Part shown: piece after piece, positions 39,601-51,600 of the stretch
How positions within the stretch are numbered: the first letter of the stretch is position 1
How the letters are laid out: each line of letters starts with the position of its first letter
Assembly (NCBI GenBank): GCA_949358305.1
Contig: OX442314.1
Span: forward strand, 14,873,060-14,937,059
DNA from: Strigamia acuminata
Lineage: Eukaryota > Arthropoda > Chilopoda > Geophilomorpha > Linotaeniidae
Reading direction: 5' to 3'
Length of the DNA stretch: 64,000 nucleotides
Position numbers and translations under genes: made by a program
Notes under the pieces: generated by a model
The model's database searches: none
Told to the model about the DNA's origin: nothing
Seen by the model: only the letters and a program-made list of their open reading frames with translations

Positions 39601-42600
39601 AATAACGTTTTAAATTCCTTCACCACTTAAAACTAACATAAAAAACATTTACGGGGAAATCGATAATAAACAACCTGAGTCTTTTTTCAATCAAGCCAAG
39701 CTTGCATAAAATAACTTTGCTCGTCTTCGCAAAATATTTAAAGTACACATAAAAATTAAAAGAAAATAAATCTTCAAAATGCATCAAAAACATTTTTTTT
39801 TTTTAAATTGGACAGTTAATTATGTTTAAAAATCTGTAATGTTCACGAAATTAGAACGAAGGACAATCACGTTGTTCTGCTTGAAACCCAAAACAAGAAC
39901 TATTTTATTCTACACTTTTTTTAAGAGAAAATGACGTACAAGTGGATCAAGGGGTACGACATAGGTGAAGAACGTGTACGAGATTCCACAGATTCCAATC
40001 TCGAGAATCTCCGCAAATCTCGTTAGAACTCGCAAAATCTCACGAGATCTCGCAAAATCTCACGAGATCTCGCAAAATATCAAGAGATCTCGCAAAATAT
40101 CAAGAGATCTCGCAAAATATCAGGAGATCTCGCAAAATCTCAGGAGATCTCGCAAAATCTCAGGAGATCTCGTAAAATCTCGCAAGATTATAGCCAAATC
40201 CCACCAAATCCTCAGATTGCAGAAATTTTCTCGTGGAATCTTAGAGATTCTACCCTATGTCGTACCCTCAGTTGGTACACAAATTGACGCCACATAATCA
40301 CCAGATAAATAATATACAATTTTCAGTTTTAATTCACCGTAATTCTAAAAATAGCGATGTCTTTAATTGCCCTTTACTTCGATTGCTTTAGCAAATAAAG
40401 CGCGTTGTTAGAAATATTTACGATCAGACATTAGCAATCATCAAGCATTAAATTTACGAGTACCAACTTTGTATTGTGCATATTTTTCTTTCTCCACTTC
40501 AGAAAATCGATCCAATCTCTTGTACCTTACTGGTTCTGAAACTAAGTGTTAATGAGTCTGCCAACACGATTCCCTAAGAGAGCAAACAACAACGGGGCGC
40601 CAAATTACCAATACATTGGTAGAGAATCAAAATGGGCAAAACCACAAATACCCATCAAAAAACTCCCCAAAGATTTTATTACACTTTATACCAATAGAAT
40701 CTCACTAGAGACCGCTCTCTCCATCTCTCTCTCTATATATATATATATATTTCTTGTATCTACTTTTTTAAAAAAGAAAAAAAAAACTTTACTCTGTTTG
40801 CTTTTCATTCACTCTCCTTTTCTCCACCCTGTCTCAGTACAGGGGAAAAGGCAGTTCCCTTGCGAATGGGGAAAAAGCAATTGGGTTTACAGGAAGAAGT
40901 GGAAAGCAAGCGTGATCTCTGCGGACCCATCAGAGAGGCGGCAGTGGTCCTAACAGCTGAAATGTTGGCACGCTCCAAACTCCGTCTTCCCCAAATCAGC
41001 TGCTCAGAAATCAATACGAATTCACACTTTTTGGCCAAGCTTCATTGATTGCACTAGAATGTCTAGCCAAAAGGGTCACTTGTTTTCTTTTTATTTTATT
41101 TTCCACTCCCTAAATCAAACAATTTCCACATTCCACCTAATTAAAAATTAAAAATTTAAATATGAAATTAGCCCATTATTAAATCGTGCGAATGAAAATC
41201 TTATTTAACTCGATTTTGTTTGTGATAATTCACCAAAGGGAAATTATCAGTCGCAACATCACAAGTGATTGGTAGAATGCCGATAAATTTGCATTAGCAC
41301 TCACATTCTTGACAGAATAAATCCTTCGCGCCCAGGACGTAACTACACGATTTTGAGACCCCGAAACCAAAATGGTAATAAGTCCCCGCAAAGAAAACAA
41401 TTTATATAAATGTTCTTATGTGTGTTACCGCTCGCAATTCCCACTGGCGCATTCTCTGCATTGTTTTCAGATATCTTCCGGTCTCTATAAAGCACGTGGC
41501 AAAAAGTGAGTAACTAGTTATTATCAAATAATATTACAACGTAATTTTCATCCATTTTTCACCACTACTTCAAATTCAAATCATCTTACATTTTCAACGC
41601 CTGATAAAATCCGATAAAATCCGCTTATTTATACACTAAGCGCACATAAACCGACAGAAGCAGGGAAAAAAAGTAAGAAGAAAAAAAGCTCATTTTTAAA
41701 AAGTTAAAAACGGCCTACGAATTCACCATTTCCGCCTAATTTAGCAAAAGCAGACCCGTCTTAATATGATTTTGTCACCTAGAAAAAGCGAGAATGTGTA
41801 AGATGAAACAGAGATCCACCCAGTGCAACCCAAAGAGGTATGTGCATACCAGGAGAACAGATTCGGCACTTTAAGAGACTTTATAGGCCTATTTTCTTCC
41901 CTCAACCGTCACACTTTCGGGTCAGATAAAATTACAGTCAACATTTCACATCCTCCTACAGAAGCTTCAGCTTAACGCTTCTCCCGCTACGCTTTTCTTC
42001 AATATTAGTTCATCCTGCGACATCTTTTAGCGCATTAAATACAAAGAAACTAAAATTGGATAAATATTTCACTCAAATTTAGTTTGAAAACTTCGTGTTT
42101 ATCGTTCAGTTTCAATTTTTTTTTTCGATAGAATCTTTTATTTTATTAGAAAGTAAAGTAAAAAGTATAAAACCGACCAAACTGTATTAAAAATTCAAGA
42201 AGAACAAAATGAAAAGAAAAACTAACAAAAGACTGAATTAAAAAAGGGATTTTTCACAAAAGCTAAGAAAATATTTTTTCATGAAAAGAAAAAAAATATG
42301 AAAGAAGAGAAGAGAAAGAAGACTCCTAAAACACTTAAGACTTATTGAAAAAAAAAACCATTTTTTTTAAATAAAAAAAAAATTTTTTTTGAAAAAATAA
42401 TGTATAAAAAAAAATAAGGATAAAAGAGAAATGACCTGTTACAACACTGAAAATTGAATTGAACTGAAGAGAAGATTGTGAAGCGGCAAGAAATGAAAAA
42501 CAAAATAAATAAAAAAAAAAAAAAAAAGTTCACTCAGCCCAATTTATAACATTATCGCTTAATACCAAACCTTTAAAAACGAAATTTCAGATCCTAAAAT

Positions 42601-45600
42601 CTCTCATCTTTCTTTACGAATCATGATTCATTTTAAATTTCATTTTCTTTCTAAATTTAAGCTCCGCAAAAAAAAAATAGTAATTTATTTGCGCAAACGC
42701 AATAAAACCAGAATAATACCAAATTGATATTGAGTTATAAAAAAATCATCATCTTAAAAAAACATAAAAGTTAAGCCTTTTGATACAAAATGTCGACTTT
42801 AAATAATTTTTTTTTATTTCACAAAAAAAAAATGTACTGAAATATTAATCAGCTTTTCTAATGCTTGGACCGACCAAATTTGCTCCTTCAATTAATTGAA
42901 GATAAAAAAAAAATTAATTAAAACATGGCGCAACTAATGCGCCAATATGAAAAGCACCTCTCGAAAAGGCTTCACGGCACAGCATTGAAACACTGCAGGC
43001 ATATCCCACATCATTTTCGTCTTCAATCGGGCGATAAAAAGAGCAGCCAAGGAAAAGAAAAAGAAATAAAACAAACTTTTGACCAGTTCGTTCTCTCTCT
43101 AACTCACTTGGCAATGATCCCACCAACCCCTGAAAAAGAGGGAAGAGCCACACTTTTTTCCACGACTGGTGATGGGCAGTCAGAGAAATGGACAACGCAG
43201 ATTGGCCATTAAATTCCACCCATAGCGACCTCAGGGCAGACACGCGTGCAAATCTCGCCGCACCAATTTGATCGCCGACGTGATCTCGGCACGTGCTCGC
43301 TTTCTTCACATAGCAACGAGAAATGTCATTCATGACGTCATCACAATCGGGAATACATTAAGCCGGGCGAGATTTCATGACGTTCTTAGAGGACGGACCT
43401 TTAATGAAACATGGGTTAATTCTACGATAAATGAAGATTGCATTGCCTCCTAAAACTCCACCTACACAGTTAAACCTGACTAGAGTAATGGCCAATTCCT
43501 CGCGTCCGCCTAAACTTTAATCTTTGAGAATGGTCACGAATTGCCGGATAACCCAAGTGTATACGCTTACTTATAGATGACGGATTTACTTGATTTATAG
43601 AAGGGACTCTCCCACATGCGGTTCCTCTCTCATCCGGTGTGAAAAAAAGAAAACGGGAATTCCCACGAGCGCCGTAAAGAAGAAAACTAAAAACACTGGC
43701 CCGGTCTGCCATAGATGTATCCAAAAATCTCTTGGGAGAAACCATTCTTCATTTATTTACAACCCCTTCTTTACTTTTCACTTAATCCCCATCTCCGTCC
43801 TCCCAAAAAAAAGTTGCAAAAGTTGATAATTAGAACCTAAAGGGTATTGAGATGGAGTTTTCGGAATTGTTGTGCACTTCCCACTTCAAATCTCAGTTTT
43901 ACATTTTAATTTAACAGTTATCACATCGTTTAAACCACTTTAGAGTTACTGATTAAACCAAAATGCACCTTTAAAGTGCGGTTTATTCCAACCACTTGAC
44001 CACTTGACACAACGCTATGCAAAGTTCTTCCGCAATTAATACAAAACGAGACTATTTGGTCCTTCATTTTGTTCGAAACTAACCATCTGCTCATTTTTCC
44101 ATTCTCTAACCTTAATTTTCTCTTCAAATTTATGCCCATTATTTTCTAAATCCGAACAACCGGTTATACGAACAGCAGTGATTGATTTTTATTGGTTTTT
44201 TAATTAATTTTTTTTTTAATTTTCATATACACCAATGTCAGATTATGCAAACAAACCAGTGTTGTGAACACCTACGTCTCCCAATTAGTTCATACAATCG
44301 GCGTTCTACTCTAATACACTTTCCCTTTTATTAGCTGTTAGTCATTATAAGTACAAGACGACCCCCCCCCCCCCCAACTTATGTATTTTTCATGTAACTT
44401 TTGTTGAAATCCTTCCCTTAAATGCTTTAAAAACGCGTCTGAAACATTACTGCTACTTCCGCTGAATCCATAACAATGCACAGCACTCAAAAATTCATTG
44501 TGTAAACACAACACTCGTCTTGCCCCACTAATCAAACCGTAATGCAAACCTGTCAATGAGGATGAAGATGTAGAGACGCACCGTTGCGAGAAAGAACTCA
44601 GTCATCGGTCAAATCGATTTTTTTTTAAAAACCAGACTATTGATCCTTTTCAATGCCCTACTTCGCACCTGAGATGCACACGGCTTCATCTACATCACAT
44701 CATTAGCGCATTGAACTCGGACCCACACAAAAAAGATATAAGGGGAGCCTTAATCTGTCGTCTGCAAACGTTTGATTGCGCAGTGAAGAAAAGAAAGAAA
44801 ACTCGGTAGTAGAAGCGCGGGATTTCATTGCTTTTGCATGTCACGGCCACAGAGCGCCGTTGGGGAACGGTTAACAGCAATAACGTGATTTAGAATACTC
44901 AGGCCGTTGGCACCGTCGAGCTGCGTGCTGATCAAGCGACTCCTTCAACTCACAGTAATATTTAAACTACAAAATGATTAAATCAATTTTACCTGTTCGA
45001 AAGCCGAGTTTCTTTTCTCTGGACATCCCACACCCCTCAAAAAAAAATTCTTCCCATCAAATGAAAGCAATGTGCCACTTGACTGCACTCCGTGTCCATT
45101 TTTCACGGCTCTTTTATTCTTTACGTCTCTCATTCACGGCTCAAAAGTTAATTTATGATTCGTATCTCACGGTTATGACTCATGTTTTCACAATAGATGG
45201 GATTCCACAACTGTCCATCTGGTATACCGCCATTAACCGGTGTTTGGTTTACATCGTCATGCCAAATGGACAGACATACCTGTATGTTTCCCTTACCGAT
45301 GTCCGCGACTCCCTCGAATTAATGGCGGGCTCGGCTGGACGCATATCGTCACTGTTTCCATCCATCACTTGTTTAACATTTGCCCTTACACAATAGATAG
45401 TGCTTGCCTTGGCCCACGGCGAGCAGATAGTGGGATGCTGCTCCCCGAGGAACTCTCTCGTATAAATAGAACACTGAGTGCCCAATCTTATAAAGATAAT
45501 AAACCCAAAACTATTTTTTTCCATGAAATTCAAGTCTCCAAAAATAATTTAATGGTTTGACCCCACCAAGTCTTTGGGTTACCAGTAGTTCTTCCAAACT

Positions 45601-48600
45601 GATAATGTTGGTCGGAGAATTGTTTTTAAGTCGAATTTTGCGTTTAAAAATTATTATTCGTAAGCCATTAGTGCCCTGGCGGGGTTTACTTTGCTTTTCG
45701 GAGATTAATCATGTGATCTAAAAAGACTTTAATTGAATTTTTAATTCGTTTGTATTCATCACGGAGAGTAAGTTAATCTGAAAGAATCCCTTCTTTTGTC
45801 ATTTACCAGTTTTTTTTTTGGTTAAAATTGTGCAAAAGAGAAGAAAATTCGACCAACCATCAACATAATCCGATTGTGAAAAATGAAAAGAAGTTCACAT
45901 CTTTTCTGCTTATCAACATAAGGGACTCATCAGAATGTACACTATGGATCCACTTTGAGGAAGTCTCATATGAGCCCTGCCTCTTTTAGTCTGCTGAATT
46001 GATGGCGTACTAAAACAGGAAATTGTATTACTAGTGAGAATGCAAAATGCCAAAATCCAAGCATGTTTGCTCGGCTTGTTTTCTTCACTGGATCAATATT
46101 TACATAGGATACAAAAATCAATTCAATTTTCTTAAAATTTAATTGATATCCTAAGTTAATTTTCTGCACTCATTTAATTACATATATAGATTTTATAAAA
46201 ATATAAAAATTAATTTCGTACTTTTTTTTTTAAGAATAATTTATCATTATTTGCATTTACCAAAAAATAATTTTAGATTAGCTTATATTACCTGTTTGCT
46301 AAACTCATGAATAAAATAAAATCCTTTAAAAATAACTGCAATAAATTTAACATGATTTAAATTCACCATCGATTTTCAATTGATTTTAACTTGGTATTAA
46401 GTGCATGTTTTCTCTTAAAAAAAAACTATCGTGTTTGCAAATACAAATCAAAGCGGCGGCACCATTACCACTAGGTGGATCCATAAAGTATTTACACACG
46501 CACGACCTGCTCCAGAGATTTTTAAAAAATGGCCAAATGGGGAAATTCTTACAACATCTCGCATAGAAAAAATTGCTTAAATTTCTCGTTTTCTTTTCAG
46601 TAAATCAATGAATTCTCTGCAAACTGACTCGAAGCAGCAAGTCAAAAACCCAAAAACGTATCCAAAATTCAGTGTCTCATTTGTACGTACAATTAGAATT
46701 TCTATCTTCAAAAAATGCTCTTTTTTTATTTGCTATTTCCTTCTCCTTTACTTCCAATATTAAAATGTATTCTTTGCGTGTCGATATCCCGCACATTGCC
46801 ACATTCAACGGAGCGGAATCACTTTTCTGGTAAATCAATACTCTTAACATACAAAGTAGAGGAAAAAAGGTATAGAAACTCATACAAGTGGGTGGAAGAG
46901 GAGTCTTGAGCGATGGGACAGCGGAGAGGTGCTTGCAATATCTAGCAAGCGAGTGCAGTGAAGCCGATGGGCAATTGCACTGTTTTGTTTCTCTTAGCAC
47001 TCTCTTTCTCACCTCCATTCAACCATGTTGAGGGTGGGTAAGGGACTATGCTCTTTCGCGTTTTACCGGGGCAAATGGACTTCTAAACAGGTTTCCATGC
47101 ATTTCGCATTGGAGTTTTATTGTGAGCCCGATAGAAGACATGCTCAGCACAATCACCACAAACATGTAGCAAAAACAGACTAAACCAAAAAAAATTACAA
47201 GTTAAAAAAAAGAAGGAAAGAGTTAAGGCAGACACATAAAAGTGTACTATACAAACCTAACTGAGCCCGAAGATCCATTAGAGATGAGTGCACGCGTGTG
47301 TACACATTTTGGTAAAGAAACAAAAAAGAATTTTTTTTTAAATTAAAGAAAACTTTTTAAAGCGTACATCCAACTGCAAATTGCATTTGTTTTAACAATA
47401 TTGAATAAATAAGCCTAATTGGAGGTCTAACTCACGTCGAAATGAGAGTAGGAAAGAGAAAGTGGTTGCAGAGAAAATATTTCTGCTGACTGGAACAAAA
47501 CTAATGACTACAAAAGAGTTTTAAGAATGCTCATACAACATTTTCTTTTTTTATTCCTTAGAAAAAAAAAAGAATTGCTACGCTATAGAAGCAATCTTTA
47601 AAGGACTTGAAAATGGAACAATTTGTACTTTTTCAGCAAAAATTTAATTTTAAGTGTTATTTTCCCTTTCATTTAGTAATGCTCACTCATGATTTCAATC
47701 CCCTAGTGGAGAAAAGGGGAAGAAAAGATCTGCAAGAACTGCAAATTTCAAAATATACTATAAAAATATCCTTCCTTTACATTAATTCCCCCACAAAATA
47801 AAATTATAAAATCAAAAAAAAAAAAAATCCCCTTAGTTTTACAATTGCTACTGTTTGTTTTCAATCAATGCACCTTCCACAGAAAACAATAAATGTGGAT
47901 TACCTAAACAAAACAACCCTTAGAACCACACCCCAAAAGAGCGATGCGAGTTGTACTCCATTAGAAAAAAGAAAAGAGACGAGAAAAAAGATACTATGTA
48001 ACCAATTACATACGGGTAAACCTCCACAAATTGCTCCATCACAGAGAAATCAAAGTTGGAGCAATGTTCCTACAACAACAGAGTTTGACCCGTTCCCAGT
48101 GCTCCGCCCATAATTAAATCAAGGCACCGACCAAACAGACAAAAAATAATATATATAAAAAAAAACCAGAAAAGAAAAGAAATACTTCGTTCGCTCTTTA
48201 TTTGCTAATGTCTACAAGGGGACTAATGTAGTTACGTTTCTTTTTCTTTTCGGTCTTAGAAACGCGATTCAAAGAACAAACAATCTTTATTATGTACTTA
48301 GTACCACAACATCCCACTTTCACACAGGTGAAAAGATAAAACTAACAACATTCCTTCTCTCCTTTCCCCTTATATATATATTTTTTCCTCCTTCTTCTAT
48401 CGCGTGGAATAATTTCAACAAGTTAAGACAATGAAGACCCAGAGAATGAAATTTCTCTATGGACTCATTCTGACCTCAACTAATTGGAGTTCTAGCTACT
48501 ATAGAAGCAAAAACCACTTTACCCAATAGAATAAAAAGAACAAGGGTAAGAAATTGTTTAATACATTTCGTTAAACTTTAATAAGGTCGAATTACCTAGT

Positions 48601-51600
48601 AATTTAACCTGAACTAATAAGGAGAAAAATTCGTATGAATATTTTATATACAAACTCAATAAATATTTTTGTTTTTTAATATTCTTTGTGGTTGTGCTGT
48701 TGAGACTTCCAGTTGACCTTTATTTGATTTATTGCATTTTATCTGTTTATTCAAATCTAGAGAGCAATAGAATCAAACTTCCGGATTTACAGTTGATCCA
48801 ATAATGCAATCTGAATTAATAAAACTACTGGTTTATGATTTTGATTGACATGTGATAATTTTGGTTAAAATCTCTAAAATTAAATAAGAAATCATACAAT
48901 TTTCGGTTCCTGCAATTTTTTTTCAAACAACAAATTTCGCTACCTGCATTCAAGCCACACAAATTCGATTAACTGACGAATTAAAGAATTCTCCTGCATT
49001 TTTCTTTTGCAATAGAAGTCGGACAAAATTAATCATTTCTAGAACTTCCCTATAAAATAAAAAATGCTTACCGGTGTATATTTTTAACAATAACAAATTT
49101 CCAGGTAAACATTTGTTTTCCACAGAGTAAAAGACCCCCGCATCCTCTGAACCAATAATAAATCACTCATTCATCGAACCAATGAAAATCCAAGCTGCGA
49201 CCTCCCATGGTGATGGGTATAATCAATAATGCGCGTGTCTTCCGACGTCACCCATAAGAAAGATTAAGCGGACGAAGAAACCTCACTGATGGCTTTTTCC
49301 TTGCAACCAAGTCCCACGTGCCTAAATAACACCATATTGCATCACGCCAATGCAGACAAAGTGAAGCCACAGTCTCGACCCATTCATTCACATTTGCAAC
49401 TAAACCCATCTATACAGAAGTTCACTCCTAAATTAATTTAAGGAAAACAAATCGCACCCCCCCCCTCCCTCCCCCCCCCCCCCCCAAAAAAAAAAAACAG
49501 GTAAAAAACAACACTAGCCTTAACATAATAAATAAATAAAAATAATAAAAATATATTTACTAAATGTTGCAAAAGACTTGATGAGAATTTATTGACATGA
49601 TCAGATTCATTTCTTATTCGCGAGTTGTGTCATTTCTCACGACGGTTTGAGAATGATTAAAAATGAAACGTGATACTTGCATTAAGCTTGCATTCAAATG
49701 GAGGCCAAGGTAATCAGATCAATGCACGCCAACGTTAAAAAAAATACAATTTCCATTTGCAACGCACCATCTCTTGTCGTTCGCTGCCTCGAACTCAGCA
49801 AATAAAACAAAACCCAACCAAAAAAAAAAAAATTTAACGGTATAGAAAGAAAAAAAATTAATTTTTAATAAAAGCTGACAGAATCATTGACAGCTGCATA
49901 TATATAACTTTTTAATTGAAAAGTTTTATATTAAGCAAATTTGAATAATTTTCCACCGTTATTTAATGTATGCAATTTCGTATACATTTTAGTCCGGAGT
50001 TTTTTTTGCCATGACAGGCACGTTTTTGATATTATTATCTGCACGTTTTTTGTACTTTCAACCAACGTGTCAAGTTGCAACTTCCTTTTGACTTTTTCAA
50101 ATCAAATTCTTGTATCGATCTCTAACCCACCTCACTCCACCCCCCACACACGCTCCGCTCCTCTCCTCCTCACAAGCAAAACAGAAGAGGTCTTAAGAAT
50201 GTAAAAGCCATTCTTTGAATTCATCTCCACACAACAACAGTATCAAGGCATTACTGAAAAAAGCGTAGCAAATTTCTAGATAGAGAAGATTCACCAATAA
50301 AGTAATGAGAAACCTGACTAGAAAGCTAACATTTGTGCTGCCCCAATTCCAAAAAGGAAACTAAAATTAAGCCTAACTTTACTTTTCGTATTTTCAAGAT
50401 ATTACACACATAAATTAGAAAGAAAGAAAAAAGGTTTAATCAAAACTTCAGTTTATTTTTCTAGCAAATCCTAAGGTGGTGTTTCTCATGGTTACTGAAC
50501 TTGGCCAATGCTCAAGCTGAAAGAACAAATGCAATGTTTTCTACTCTAATGATTATTGCATTTAGAAAATTGCTATATAAATTATATCCAACTTTATTAC
50601 CTTCATTAACTGACAAAATGGGTAAACAACACTTGTTACACTCGAGACTCGACCGTGTTGGTTTCATTTGGATCGAAACTACATTTCAATGGCCGCTGCA
50701 GTTGACAATTGATATAAGATCGAGTCGTAGATAAGTTATTTTCACCTTTAATCAATTTTGCTCATCGAAAAAAAAAAGTTTTTCGCTTTTATCATTTCGG
50801 AACTTCCAAATGCGTGTTTTATTTAAATGGAAATACCCATACTTACGGGTTTTATAGATCACGGGCCATTTTCTTGCAGGATTTTACGACGTTTTGTGAC
50901 CCATAAGCTACCTTTTCGTATACACCATAGTCATAACCCATAGGAAAACAAAAACAATGCTTTTAGGTTCAAATGAGTAAAATATCGTAAAATCCTAGTT
51001 ATAAAAACTTTAAAATTAAAATTAAAATATAAAAAAAATTGTATAAAATTTTAAAGAAACTAAAAACTTCAATCTGTTGAATTGTACCATTTTAAGCGTT
51101 TCGTTTTAGCAATTTTGTAGTAAAACACGTGTGAATCATCTTAGTTTTTACAGTATTTTTGTTTCGGATCAATATAAGATAAAAACTCATATTTATCGCA
51201 AGAAACACGAAAACGCTTCTATTTTGTACAAGTTTAAATAAATAAATTTAAAGCTTCTTAACAAATAATCCCTCATCAAATATTGCTAAAGCTTCGTATC
51301 TATTTCACTCGTAAATCGCAATCCCTGATTTATCTGTAAAACTACATTTTATCTCCGAAAAAAAAATACAAAATTATAAAAACAAAAAAGGAGCAATAAA
51401 ATTTACTTAGCTAGTAAATAAAAAGTCAGTTAAGAATGTTAAGGAAATAAAAACAGCAATTTTCCACTCAACTTAACGCGTGCATAATGCAAAAGGTAAA
51501 CTATCGCCCAAAACACAACACTTGCTAAATGATTTATCTCATGAATTATTTACATCTTCCATTTGCAGCACCGAAGGCAAGAAGAGTGTGGACAAGAAAG

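Larger units (their letters stand above)
40268..50877 (-). other. 33-kb intron segment without a recognised gene
   Basis: AT-rich with GC-richer patches at 40780-41040, 42910-43460 (with a CRE palindrome) and 49160-49400. (CT)n(AT)n lies at 40725-40751, poly-C at 44362-44375 and a C/A homopolymer block at 49457-49497. Open frames at 40546-40953, 42914-43333, 44974-45396 and 45240-45560 show no family similarity or splice context. Confidence 0.65.

Noticed and set aside
39965-40297. 110-codon frame with KISRDLA-type repeats
   Set aside because: It is a translation of the 20-base tandem repeat; the unit is not a multiple of three, so the apparent protein repeat has no coding logic.
42914-43333. 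139-codon minus-strand and 95-codon plus-strand overlapping frames
   Set aside because: Both exist because the patch is GC-richer and thus stop-poor; no splice phase fits EHBP1 and no family is recognised.
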